64,000 nt of DNA from assembly GCA_028284265.1 (NCBI GenBank), contig JANQRZ010000017.1:118501-182500 (forward strand), read 5' to 3'. Positions 1 to 13,028 of this stretch are shown one piece after another (position 1 is the stretch's first letter; each line of letters opens with the position of its first letter). This DNA is from Rhodothermales bacterium. GTDB taxonomy: Bacteria > Bacteroidota > Rhodothermia > Rhodothermales > JANQRZ01. The position numbers and the translations under genes were made by a program. The notes under the pieces are model-generated. The model was not told the origin of the DNA. It saw only the letters and a list, made by a program, of their open reading frames with translations, and did no database searches.

Positions 1-1342
1 GCGCCTCACGGTCGAGTTGGGACCGGGAGGCGGGGATGGCCTCGAGGCGGAAACCAAGTCCCTTTGCTTCGATGCGATGCCGAAACATATCCGCTACCTC
101 AGTGGCGGTTTCGGCTACATCCACGACCTCGATGTTGATCTTGGTTTCGCCGCCCCGGAGTTGGGCGAGGTCGAGCAAGGCGCTGAGGGTGTCACTCAGG
201 CGATGCGCGTTCTGGTGGAGGGCGTAGACCAAGTCACGCTGCTCTTCGGGGACCTCTTCCGCTAGGACCTCGGAGAAGCCGAGGATGCCCGCAAGGGGCG
301 TGCGTAGCTCATGCCCCATCGTATCGAGCAGGGTCGATTTCATGCGGAGCATTTCCTCCGTGTGCACACGCGCCTGTTCTTTTTCAGCGCGGATGCGCTT
401 CTGCTCGGTGAGGTCATGGGCCGTCATGCAGAGGACGACGTGCTCATCCTCTTCAACAGCGCTCGCGCCGATCTCGAGGTCGAGGAGGCTCCCGTCTTTG
501 CGCCGGTGCTGCTGCTCCCCAAGCAGGACATGGCAGTTTTTCAGCCCTTCCTCCGGCTGCATTTTTAGGAAACCGCTTGGGGCGACGGTCACATCGTAGA
601 GTGTCAGGGCGCGCAGTTCATCGAGCGTGTAGCCGGTCAAGGCCAAGTACGCCTCATTGGCGTGCAGGAAGCGATAGGTCTCCGCGTCGGTCAGAAAGAG
701 ACCGCCCGTAGCGGTGTTGAAGACAGCGCGATAGCGACTCTCACTAGCCTGCATACGGAGCCACACACCTTGCCGGAGCCAAGTGCCGATAAAGATGGCT
801 GTGGCCGTGGCAGCGACGCAGATCCAGAAGATCAGGGGAGGCGTGCCACTTGGTTCCGAGAGAGCGATGCCTCCTGCTACCAGCACAGCGAAAACAAGGC
901 TCACGGCTGTTGAGTAGAGCGACTCCGCATTGGGGGTAGCCACTCCGATCATGGCAACCGTAAACAGGTATCCAACCGCGTATTCAGGAGCTAGGTCGTT
1001 TAGCCCCGTGAGCGCCCCGAACCATGAGACGAGCGCCATGATCAAGCCTGTAGACAGCCATTCTAAGTGGGCTAGGACCCAGCGACTGGTATACGTTCCG
1101 ACGACGAGTCCGAGTGGAAGCAGCGCCATCGTCCATCGCAGCCAGAGCGGGTCCGTAAAGGTAGTGTCCTGCCAGTGGTATACATAGCCGAAGGCGGGAA
1201 TGAGTACCACCGTCAGCAGACAAGTCACCCGATATGTACGCAAAGGCAGCGTGACTTCGGATGGAGAGAACGGCAGCATAGAGACCGGAAAGAATAGGTG
1301 CAGAACCGCGAGGGCACGGGTGCAACCTATGATATCGGTCAA
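1..1342 (-). CDS. Membrane PAS-domain sensor histidine kinase (3' end cut by window edge)
   Basis: An open frame reads leftward without a stop to the window edge. From a TTG at 1342 the first ~190 residues are a hydrophobic multi-helix membrane region. A PAS domain starts near residue 197 (M-Q-A-S-E-S-R-Y-R-A-V-F-N-T), with the typical FLHANEAYLALTGYT segment. A short coiled linker follows, then a HisKA domain with the H-box MGHELRTPLAGILGF; the phospho-accepting His is about residue 344. The frame ends just as the HATPase domain would begin, so the ATP-binding half lies outside. It probably senses a membrane or intracellular signal and phosphorylates an unseen response regulator. Start is uncertain: no clear ribosome site precedes the TTG, and an in-frame ATG at 1279 is possible. 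The gene diverges from the MATE exporter. Confidence 0.85.
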   Translation of the reverse strand, partial: MTDIIGCTRALAVLHLFFPVSMLPFSPSEVTLPLRTYRVTCLLTVVLIPAFGYVYHWQDTTFTDPLWLRWTMALLPLGLVVGTYTSRWVLAHLEWLSTGLIMALVSWFGALTGLNDLAPEYAVGYLFTVAMIGVATPNAESLYSTAVSLVFAVLVAGGIALSEPSGTPPLIFWICVAATATAIFIGTWLRQGVWLRMQASESRYRAVFNTATGGLFLTDAETYRFLHANEAYLALTGYTLDELRALTLYDVTVAPSGFLKMQPEEGLKNCHVLLGEQQHRRKDGSLLDLEIGASAVEEDEHVVLCMTAHDLTEQKRIRAEKEQARVHTEEMLRMKSTLLDTMGHELRTPLAGILGFSEVLAEEVPEEQRDLVYALHQNAHRLSDTLSALLDLAQLRGGETKINIEVVDVAETATEVADMFRHRIEAKGLGFRLEAIPASRSQLDREA

Positions 1343-1402
1343 GAAGAGGGGGGCTTTACCGCAACCCAGACCGCTCGGAGTCGTTGTGTGCTCTTCTGAT
1401 TT

Positions 1403-2902
1403 ATGATCTTTGGGTCTGCCGCTGTGACTTCACTTCCCCTTTTTCGCCGCGAGGCGCGTGCCACGTTGGCGCTTGCCGCTCCGCTGGCACTGACGCAGCT
1501 CATCCAGATGGCGATGGGCTTTGTGGATGTGGTGATGATCGGACGGCTCGGACCAGATTCGATGGCGGCAGGCGTGATCGCCACCTCGGTCTATTTCTCG
1601 CTGCTCCTCGTCTGCATGGGCGTGGTGATGGCTGTCAACCCGATGGTCTCGCAGGCCGTCGGTGCGAAGGATGAGGCGATGATCGGGCGCTCGCTCCGGC
1701 AGGGGCTGTGGCTGGCTACGCTCCTCGGAGTGCCGCTGATGCTCCTGCTCTGGCACATCGAGCCGGTGCTTGGCTGGACCGGGCAGGACCCGGCGACATC
1801 AGTACTCGCCGGCCAGTACATCCGGGCGATTCTCTGGGGCACGCTGCCGCACCTCTGGTATGCCGCGCTGCGCGGCTTCGCCGAAGGGTTGGGTCGCCCG
1901 CGCCCGATTCTCATCGTAACCATCGTTGCCGCGCTGGCGAACGCCGGGCTGAACGGCGTGCTGATGTACGGCTGGCTTGGGGGCCCCGCGCTCGGTGTAG
2001 TCGGGGCCGGGTGGAGTTCGGCGATTGTGATGGGCGTACTCTTCCTCGGCCTGCTGCTCTACGTCCGGCTTGACCGCGACTTCTGGCACCGGGCAGGTCT
2101 CACGCACATCCGAAAGCCGGACCCTGATGCGCTCCGCGACCTCTTCCGGCTCGGCTGGCCTATCGGGATCAGCTTCGGGCTAGAGGCCGGGCTATTCGCC
2201 GTGACCACGTTGCTTGTCGGCAACATCGGGACAGCAGCGCTGGCGGCGCACCAGATCGCCATCAACGCGGCGAGCGTGACCTTCATGGTTCCTCTTGGGG
2301 TGGCGCTGGCGACGACCGTCCGCGTGGGGCAGGCAGCGGGGGCGGGTGACCGCGCCGGAGCAGAGCGGGCCGGATGGAGCGGCGTGGCGATGGGCGCGGC
2401 GTTCATGACGCTCGCAGCGCTCCTGTTCTGGCTACGCCCGGAGTGGGTGGTTTGGGTCTATCTCGGCACCGTCACCGGCGACGAGGTCGAAGTGGCACGC
2501 TTCGCCGCCGTGCTGCTTGGCATCGCCGCCGTGTTTCAGATTCTCGACGGCGTGCAGGCGACAGCGGCGGGCGCACTCCGTGGCCTCAAAGACACGCGCG
2601 CGCCGATGATTGTCGGCGCGGTGGCCTACTGGGGCATTGGCTTTGGTTCGGCCGTCTGGATGGGGTTCGGGCTGGACCTTGGGGCGGAGGGCATCTGGTG
2701 GGGGCTGACGCTTGGCCTCGGCGCGGCAGCGGTAGGGCTGACGCTCTGGTTCCGGTGGCGCGTCCGGCAGCGCGGCCCATTCGAGCAGGCGGGCGTCGAA
2801 CAGCAAGGCGAGGCCGAGCCGGTTGTGGCTTTAACGCCCGCCTGCCGTGCGCCGATGACGTGCTCGGAACGAAACCGTGCGTGTCACGCGCTCGACTCAT
2901 GA
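1403..2902 (+). CDS. MATE family multidrug/Na+ efflux transporter
   Basis: A 499-residue polytopic membrane protein with the two-fold repeat of about twelve helices typical of MATE (NorM/DinF) exporters. The first helix region reads LALTQLIQMAMGFVDVVMIG, the classic MATE start, and the second half repeats it (LFRLGWPIGISFGLEAGLF, IGTAALAAHQIAINAAS). The family exports cationic drugs or metabolites in exchange for Na+ or H+. It is slightly longer than the usual ~450 residues because of a hydrophilic tail after the last helix (from about residue 455). The GTG at 1424 is an alternative start that would remove seven residues. It diverges from the sensor kinase with a ~60-base gap, so the two could share control. 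Substrate cannot be read from sequence. Confidence 0.9.
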   Translation: MIFGSAAVTSLPLFRREARATLALAAPLALTQLIQMAMGFVDVVMIGRLGPDSMAAGVIATSVYFSLLLVCMGVVMAVNPMVSQAVGAKDEAMIGRSLRQGLWLATLLGVPLMLLLWHIEPVLGWTGQDPATSVLAGQYIRAILWGTLPHLWYAALRGFAEGLGRPRPILIVTIVAALANAGLNGVLMYGWLGGPALGVVGAGWSSAIVMGVLFLGLLLYVRLDRDFWHRAGLTHIRKPDPDALRDLFRLGWPIGISFGLEAGLFAVTTLLVGNIGTAALAAHQIAINAASVTFMVPLGVALATTVRVGQAAGAGDRAGAERAGWSGVAMGAAFMTLAALLFWLRPEWVVWVYLGTVTGDEVEVARFAAVLLGIAAVFQILDGVQATAAGALRGLKDTRAPMIVGAVAYWGIGFGSAVWMGFGLDLGAEGIWWGLTLGLGAAAVGLTLWFRWRVRQRGPFEQAGVEQQGEAEPVVALTPACRAPMTCSERNRACHALDS

Positions 2903-3105
2903 CGGGAAAATCTTGGTTCGATGCATGGGTTTGGATAGGTGCTTCGCACTCTTTGAGAAACCTTTTCTATGTATCTTCAATGCCGGTCCGAGGGGTCCCG
3001 TCTACCTTCGTCCCGGTTGGTCTGTGCCTGACCTTTTAACTCAGGCGGTACGGGCCTCGAAACTTCACTTGCCGCATCGCACGTTCACCCGACGCATCGC
3101 GTTCG

Positions 3106-3777
3106 ATGGCTCAACTCTTCCCCCGCAAGGCCAACGCGCTGCCTGCCCTCTCGCTCCTCGGCGCACTCGGCGGCGGCCTCTTTCTCGTCCTCTTCGTCTG
3201 GTACTACTTGTCGCCCGAGTTCTACGAGGTCGGGTACAAGCCGGAGCAACCTGTTCCGTACAGCCACTCGCTCCATGCGGCTCAGCTCGGGATGGACTGC
3301 CGGTACTGCCACAATCACGCCGAGAACTCGACCTACGCCAACATCCCGCCGACGCAGACCTGCATGAACTGCCACGCGCAGATCAAGACCGAGTCGCTGG
3401 CACTCCTGCCGGTCCGCGAAAGCTGGGCCACGGGCAAGCCGGTCGAGTGGGTGCAGGTAACGCATCTTGCGGACTACGCCCGCTTCCCGCATAACGCCCA
3501 CGTCGCAGTCGGCGTCGGGTGTGAGAGCTGTCACGGTCGTGTTGACCAGATGCCCGTGGTCTATGTTGCCGAGCCGATGTCGATGGGATGGTGCTTGGAG
3601 TGCCATCGCAATCCCGAGGAGCACCTCCGCGATCCGTCGCTCGTCACGCAGATGGGCTTCAACGAGGAGGTGCGCGCATCGGACGAGTCCTACGACGCCT
3701 ACATCGAAGCCAATCTCCGGCGCATCGCCTCCGAAGGCATCGCCCCGCCCGAAAACTGCTCCGCCTGTCACTACTGA
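3106..3777 (+). CDS. actA: Alternative complex III subunit A, pentaheme cytochrome c
   Basis: First gene of the alternative complex III operon, which oxidises quinol and passes electrons to periplasmic carriers or an oxidase. The 223-residue protein has one N-terminal membrane helix (about 13-35) followed by a periplasmic domain with five CxxCH haem-binding motifs at about 65-69, 86-90, 139-143, 163-167 and 218-222. Five c haems, the single anchor and the position immediately before actB are diagnostic of ActA. The last haem motif lies at the extreme C-terminus (CSACHY). About 200 bases without a gene precede it; they should hold the operon promoter, but I see no convincing match to the Bacteroidota consensus there. 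Confidence 0.95.
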   Translation: MAQLFPRKANALPALSLLGALGGGLFLVLFVWYYLSPEFYEVGYKPEQPVPYSHSLHAAQLGMDCRYCHNHAENSTYANIPPTQTCMNCHAQIKTESLALLPVRESWATGKPVEWVQVTHLADYARFPHNAHVAVGVGCESCHGRVDQMPVVYVAEPMSMGWCLECHRNPEEHLRDPSLVTQMGFNEEVRASDESYDAYIEANLRRIASEGIAPPENCSACHY

Positions 3778-3837
3778 GTTGAGCGCCACGGGTCGGACGT
3801 TCGGCCCGCGACCTCCTGACTCCCGACTCACCCCAGT

Positions 3838-7065
<3,228 letters not shown>

Positions 7066-7067
7066 CT

Positions 7068-7095
7068 GTACGGGCACGGTGCGCCGTGCCCCTAC
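7068..7095. repeat. 28-bp near-perfect palindrome in the actB-actC spacer
   Basis: Two bases after the actB stop lies an inverted repeat with outer arms GTA and TAC and inner arms GGGCACGG and CCGTGCCC around a four-base centre; one pair in each arm is mismatched. In RNA it would form a stable hairpin, but no T-run follows, so it is not a standard terminator. Its outer frame matches the palindrome at 14060 and its core matches the hairpin at 12990, so it looks like a member of a small dispersed family. Confidence 0.75.
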
Positions 7096-7140
7096 CTTGC
7101 GCCCGCTCCGGCGAGCGCGCCCACCCATCGCCTCTACGCT

Positions 7141-8634
<1,494 letters not shown>

Positions 8635-8641
8635 ACTCATC

Positions 8642-9331
8642 ATGGCGATTCCCATCATCGGCAACCTGCTCCAAGCCCGCGCCGACCAAAACGTCGGCCT
8701 ACTGGCGGAGTTTTCCAACCCCGGCGAACTCGTCGAGGCCGTTGAGGCCGTCCGGCGCGAGGGCTACACGCGCATCGACACGTTCAGCCCGTTCCCGATT
8801 CACGGCATGGACCACGCGATGGGCCTGCCCCCGTCGAAGCTCGGCTACATCGTCATCGGCGGCGGCTTGACCGGCTGTGCGCTCGCCTTCCTGATGCAGT
8901 GGTACATGGGAGCCGGGCCGCAAATCGGCGGGCTGTGGACCGAACTCCAGAGCTACGCGCTCAACATCAGCGGTAAGCCCCTCTTCGCCATCGAGCCGAG
9001 CGTGCCGATTGCGTTCGAGTTGACGATCCTCCTCTCGGCACTCGGGGCGGTCGGTGGGATGCTCGCACTCAACGGCCTGCCGAAGCCGTATAACCCGCTG
9101 TTCTACTCCGAGCGCTTCGGGCGCGCCAGCGACGACGGCTTCTTCCTCCACGTCGCCGAGGCCGACAAGCAGTTCGACCAGACCGGCACGGCCGCCATGC
9201 TCCGCGCCAACGGTGCGCTCGCGGTCGAATACATCAGCCACGAAGGGGCCTACGACGTGAATGAAGACGGCAGCCTCGTTCAGACCGCTGCGGCTCCCGA
9301 ACCTGCTCCTCGCCCCGCTCCCGCTCACTGA
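8642..9331 (+). CDS. actD: Alternative complex III subunit D (DUF3341)
   Basis: A 229-residue protein with a soluble N-terminal part (about 1-75) and two membrane helices (about 76-97 and 122-142), matching ActD/DUF3341. The loop after the start contains the family-typical VEAVEAVRREGYTRIDTFSPF segment followed by PIHGMDHAMGLPPSKLG. The C-terminal ~25 residues are Ala/Pro-rich and probably disordered. ActD is an accessory membrane subunit of the complex with no known cofactor. It starts seven bases after actC and ends ~30 bases before actE. Confidence 0.93.
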   Translation: MAIPIIGNLLQARADQNVGLLAEFSNPGELVEAVEAVRREGYTRIDTFSPFPIHGMDHAMGLPPSKLGYIVIGGGLTGCALAFLMQWYMGAGPQIGGLWTELQSYALNISGKPLFAIEPSVPIAFELTILLSALGAVGGMLALNGLPKPYNPLFYSERFGRASDDGFFLHVAEADKQFDQTGTAAMLRANGALAVEYISHEGAYDVNEDGSLVQTAAAPEPAPRPAPAH

Positions 9332-9359
9332 GGCTGCGCCCCGACACCCCTATCCTGAG

Positions 9360-10007
9360 ATGATGCGCTCTACGATTCTGCTCGCCGCCGTGCTTGCCCT
9401 CGCCGGATGCCGGGGGATGCACTCGGATAAGGCTCCGATCCACCCGAACCTCAACATGGACTTTACGGAGTCCTTTGAGCCGCAGGAGGCGAACGACTTC
9501 TTCGAGGACGGGTTGGCGATGCGGCAGCCGGTCCCCGGCACGGTCAAGCGCACCGGCCTGCGGACGACCGAGAACGCGCCCTACTACCTCGGTCGCACCG
9601 CCGACGGTCAGTTGGTCCCGACGATCCCGATGGAAGTGACGGAGGTCGTCCTTGCACGAGGGCAGGAACGCTACAACATCTACTGCGCGGTCTGCCACGG
9701 CGAGGCAGGCGACGGGCTAGGCATCATCATGACCGGCAACGACGGGCAGGGTTATGGCTACACGCCCGCACCCAGCTACCACACCGACCTCCTCCGCGCC
9801 CGTCCCGATGGCTACCTCTACGATGCCATCGCCAACGGCATCCGCTCGATGCCGAGCTACGGGCACCAAGTCTCGGTCCCGGATCGCTGGGCGATTGTCG
9901 CCTATATCCGCGCCCTCCAGCGCTCCCAGAACGCGACCGCCGAGGATGTGCCCGAGCCGATTCGGGACCAACTCGAAACGTACAACCCGAACGTCACCCT
10001 CGACTAG
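9360..10007 (+). CDS. actE: Alternative complex III subunit E, mono-haem cytochrome c lipoprotein
   Basis: A 215-residue protein with a lipoprotein signal (ATILL-type hydrophobic stretch then ALAGC), so it is probably anchored to the membrane by a lipidated Cys near residue 18. One CxxCH motif (CAVCHG, Cys109-His113) and a likely Met axial ligand near residue 164 (RSMPSYGH) mark a class I cytochrome c. ActE is the likely exit point for electrons from the complex. The start was placed at the ATG pair at 9360/9363 because it directly precedes the signal peptide; a longer frame upstream overlaps actD and is not signal-like. Confidence 0.93.
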   Translation: MMRSTILLAAVLALAGCRGMHSDKAPIHPNLNMDFTESFEPQEANDFFEDGLAMRQPVPGTVKRTGLRTTENAPYYLGRTADGQLVPTIPMEVTEVVLARGQERYNIYCAVCHGEAGDGLGIIMTGNDGQGYGYTPAPSYHTDLLRARPDGYLYDAIANGIRSMPSYGHQVSVPDRWAIVAYIRALQRSQNATAEDVPEPIRDQLETYNPNVTLD

Positions 10008-10048
10008 AAACGGACCGATTCGTTTCTGCCGCCGCCTCTCTTTGCGCT

Positions 10049-11317
10049 ATGGCAAACCCTCTCTCTCGTCTCTTCGACCCGGTGGACGCTGACCGCGACC
10101 GCGTCGCGCGGAAGTACCAGTTCACCGCAGACAGCCGGGCGTGGATCATCCCCCTCGCTCTCGGCGTGGCGGGCCTGCTCATCGGCCTCGTCGGGGCTTT
10201 CGGCGACCACTACTCGTTCTGGTACTCCTACCTCACCGCGTGGGTGTTCTGCCTCTCGATCTCGATTGGCGCACTGTTCTTCGTGATGTTCCAGCACGTC
10301 CCGCGCTCCAAGTGGGTGACGGCGGTGCGGCGCTTCCCCGAGATGCTGATGGCCAACTTCTGGCTGCTCGCGCTCCTCGGCTTGCCGATTTTCCTGTTCG
10401 GGATGCACGACCTCTACCACTGGACGCACGCCGAACTCTACGACCCCAATCACCCGGACTACGACGCCCTTGTTGCGGGCAAGCAGGCCTACCTCAACGT
10501 GCCGTTCTTCTACGCCCGGATCGTCTTCTACTTTGCTGTCTGGATCACCGTCTCGACGAAGCTCTACCGGTACTCGGTGCAGCAGGACACGGAGCCGCGT
10601 GACGACGTCGGCGACGACCTCCGCCGGGTGAGCGCGTGGGGCATCCCGCTCGTCGCCCTCGCCACCGCCTTCGCCGGGTTCGACCTCATCATGAGCCTCG
10701 ACCCGCACTGGTTCTCGACGATGTTCGGGGTCTACTTCTTCGCGGGCGGCTTTCTCGCGTCGATTGCCGCGATGACGTTCATGGCACTCGCCTACCGCAG
10801 CGCCGGAATGCTCAGTCACGAGGTCGGCGAGGAGCACTACCACGACCTCGGCAAGTACCTCTTCGCGTTCACCGTCTTCTGGACGTACATCGCCTTCAGC
10901 CAGTACATGCTGATCTGGTACGGCAACCTCCCCGAAGAGACGGTTTGGTTCAAGCATCGGCTAGAGCACGGCTGGGAGAACGTCACCACCGCGCTGATCT
11001 GGTTCCACTTCATCCTGCCGTTCTTCATTCTGATCCCGCGCTTCACCAAGCGCATCGTCCCGATCCTCGCCGTGATGTGCGGCTGGATTCTCGTGATGCA
11101 CTACATCGACCTCTGGTGGCAGATCCGCCCGAGCCTCTACGTAGCAACGCACAACGACGCCTACCTAGATGCCGCGTTCATCTGGACTGACTTTGCGCTC
11201 TGGATCGGGATGGTCGGGCTGTTCGTCGGGGCGACGATGTGGCGGGCCTCGCGGCACGCCATCACGCCGTACAACGACCCGTACTACGCTTTCTCGCTCC
11301 GCTTCCAGAACGTCTAG
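10049..11317 (+). CDS. actF: Alternative complex III subunit F, NrfD-like membrane protein
   Basis: A 422-residue polytopic membrane protein with about ten helices, related to ActC but shorter, as expected for ActF. Recognisable conserved stretches include GALFFVMFQHVPRSKWV near residue 75 and GFDLIMSLDPHWFSTMFGVYFFAGG near residue 210, and the segment WTYIAFSQYMLIWYGNLPEET near 275, all typical of the quinol-oxidising NrfD paralogue. It is the last canonical gene of the complex III block; the next gene begins 94 bases on. Confidence 0.94.
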   Translation: MANPLSRLFDPVDADRDRVARKYQFTADSRAWIIPLALGVAGLLIGLVGAFGDHYSFWYSYLTAWVFCLSISIGALFFVMFQHVPRSKWVTAVRRFPEMLMANFWLLALLGLPIFLFGMHDLYHWTHAELYDPNHPDYDALVAGKQAYLNVPFFYARIVFYFAVWITVSTKLYRYSVQQDTEPRDDVGDDLRRVSAWGIPLVALATAFAGFDLIMSLDPHWFSTMFGVYFFAGGFLASIAAMTFMALAYRSAGMLSHEVGEEHYHDLGKYLFAFTVFWTYIAFSQYMLIWYGNLPEETVWFKHRLEHGWENVTTALIWFHFILPFFILIPRFTKRIVPILAVMCGWILVMHYIDLWWQIRPSLYVATHNDAYLDAAFIWTDFALWIGMVGLFVGATMWRASRHAITPYNDPYYAFSLRFQNV

Positions 11318-11411
11318 GGCGGCGCAGAGGCGCGACATCGGCAGCTTTCATTCTGCTTTCACTTTTTTCTGAAAACTAGACCGCTCCTGCGGCGTCCTAC
11401 CTTCCGCTGCT

Positions 11412-12119
11412 ATGGCTGACCACCGAGACGATATCCCCGAGAGCGACCGCCCGACTCCGGTGCCGAACCCGCACGAAGGCGAGCCGACCCCGGCTCCCGA
11501 CGCGCACACCCGCCCGGAGGCCGAAGGCGTGACGCGCCCGGACCAGCAGGAAGAGCTAGGCCCGCTCGAAGGACTGGCGCACGCTGCCGCCGTACAGGTC
11601 TCGGACAGCGCAGAAGCCGAGGCCGAGGCGGAGCGCCTTGGGATCGAGGCCGAGGGCTTCGAGTCGGCACAGATTTTCTCGATCATGCTGGCGACGGCGG
11701 TTACGCTCGTCATTGCCGTTGCCTTTGTGTTTTACCTCGTTGCGTCGGAGCGGGACAACGAGACGACCGAGCGCGACGCGGTTGCATTCTATCCCGAGTT
11801 GCAGGACACCCGCGCCCGCGCCGCTGCGAAGCTTGGCGATTACGGTCGGCAAGAGGAGGTGTACCAGATGCCGATCACGGCAGCGATGGAGAGCGTCGCC
11901 GACGACTACGCCGCGCGGCAACAGGGGAGCGCAGTGACGCCCGCCCCGGCGAGCTTCAACATGGTTTACCTCGACGCCAACACCGCCGACCGGATGCGTG
12001 GCGCAACCTCGATGGACCGTGACCTGTCGATGCAGGAGTCGGACGCCGAAGCGATGGAGGCCGATGCCGACGGTGAGGCCGGAGGTGAAGCGGTAGCCGA
12101 GGAACCGGAGGACGGATAA
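11412..12119 (+). CDS. Single-helix membrane protein of unknown function between actF and sco
   Basis: A 235-residue protein I cannot assign to a named family. It has an acidic, Pro- and Glu-rich N-terminal ~85 residues, one strong membrane helix (about 92-114, IFSIMLATAVTLVIAVAFVFYLVA), a periplasmic or cytoplasmic segment to ~190 and a very acidic low-complexity tail. It lies between actF and the SCO gene with only two bases before sco, so it is co-transcribed with both the quinol-oxidising complex and the oxidase. By position it could be an accessory subunit such as the single-helix ActG seen in some complexes, or an assembly factor; no motif supports either. The sequence TACCTTCC lies about ten bases upstream. 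Confidence 0.8.
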   Translation: MADHRDDIPESDRPTPVPNPHEGEPTPAPDAHTRPEAEGVTRPDQQEELGPLEGLAHAAAVQVSDSAEAEAEAERLGIEAEGFESAQIFSIMLATAVTLVIAVAFVFYLVASERDNETTERDAVAFYPELQDTRARAAAKLGDYGRQEEVYQMPITAAMESVADDYAARQQGSAVTPAPASFNMVYLDANTADRMRGATSMDRDLSMQESDAEAMEADADGEAGGEAVAEEPEDG

Positions 12120-12121
12120 GG

Positions 12122-12961
12122 ATGACGATGCTGCGCGCCCTCATCGCCTGCTTCGTCGCGGTAGCCTGTTGCGCTGCTGCTGGGCCGGTTATAGCGCAGC
12201 CCGCCGACGACCTGCCGGACGAGTTCGAGGGCGTCGGCATCGAGGAGCGACTCGGCGAGACCGTCTCGCTGGACCTTCCGTTCGTGAACGCTAGTGGCAC
12301 GCCGGTCACGCTCGGCGATTATTTCGATGGTGAGCGCCCGGTGGTAATGGCGTTTGTCTATCACAACTGCCCGATGCTGTGCAGCCTCATCCTCGACGGG
12401 ATGACCGAGGCGCTGCGAGAGACCCGCCTCGACCTCGGTGACGACTATCAGGTGCTCGCTGTCTCCTTCGATCCGCGCGACACGCCGGAGCGTGCCGCCG
12501 AGGTGAAGGAGCGCTACGCCGCGCTTGCGGGCGAAGGCGCGACCGAGGGCATGCACTTTCTGGTCGGTGAGCAAGCCAGCATCGACCAACTCACGGAGGA
12601 GGTCGGGTTCGGGTTCAAGTGGAACGAGCGGCAGCGGGAGTTCGCCCACAGCGCCGGTCTCTTCTTCCTCAGCCCCGAAGGCACCGTCACCCGCGTGCTC
12701 TACGGCATCGAGTTTCCGCCGTCCGACTTCCGCGTGGCGGCGCTCGAAGCGAGCAACGGCACCATCGGCTCGCCAGTCGACCAACTGCTGCTCTACTGCT
12801 TTGTCTACGACCCCGACGCCGGGAGCTACGTGCTCCACGCGCAGAACGCGATGAAAGTCGGCGGCGTGCTGACGATCATCCTGCTCGGCGGCTTCCTCTT
12901 TTTCTTCTGGCGACGCGAAAGCAAGGGGCACATCGAGGCGGCCCCTCAGACCAGCCCTTGA
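12122..12961 (+). CDS. SCO1/SenC copper chaperone for cytochrome oxidase
   Basis: A 279-residue protein with an N-terminal signal/anchor (ending about residue 26), a thioredoxin-fold SCO domain and a C-terminal membrane helix (about 245-265). The copper-binding CPMLC motif (Cys83, Cys87) and a downstream conserved His in EFAHSAGLFFL are present. SCO proteins deliver copper to, or reduce, the CuA site of oxidase subunit II, which is the next gene. Its position between complex III and coxB fits this role. The C-terminal helix followed by a short positively charged tail suggests anchoring at both ends or a processed signal with one anchor. Confidence 0.92.
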   Translation: MTMLRALIACFVAVACCAAAGPVIAQPADDLPDEFEGVGIEERLGETVSLDLPFVNASGTPVTLGDYFDGERPVVMAFVYHNCPMLCSLILDGMTEALRETRLDLGDDYQVLAVSFDPRDTPERAAEVKERYAALAGEGATEGMHFLVGEQASIDQLTEEVGFGFKWNERQREFAHSAGLFFLSPEGTVTRVLYGIEFPPSDFRVAALEASNGTIGSPVDQLLLYCFVYDPDAGSYVLHAQNAMKVGGVLTIILLGGFLFFFWRRESKGHIEAAPQTSP

Positions 12962-12989
12962 CAGCGCCACCGTTTAGTTTGACCTTACT

Positions 12990-13010
12990 GTGTGGGCACT
13001 GTGCCCGCAC
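12990..13010. repeat. Short hairpin palindrome upstream of coxB
   Basis: An inverted repeat of ten-base arms (GTGTGGGCAC and GTGCCCGCAC, with one G-T pair) around a single base sits in the 67-base sco-coxB spacer, ending 18 bases before the coxB start. Its GGGCAC/GTGCCC core is shared with the palindrome at 7068. No T-run follows. It could be a processing site, a translational element for coxB or another member of the dispersed palindrome family. Confidence 0.6.
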
Positions 13011-13028
13011 GATCTGAACACAACCGAT

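Noticed and set aside
984..1325. Minus-strand frame near the window start
   Set aside because: It is in another frame of the sensor kinase membrane region; the kinase frame continues through it without a stop and carries PAS and H-box motifs.
2941..3010. Possible promoter boxes before actA (TTTG at 2952 with TATCTTC at 2972; TACCTTCG at 3003)
   Set aside because: Spacing is 16 bases for the first pair and no -33 partner exists for the second, so neither fits the Bacteroidota consensus well enough to annotate.
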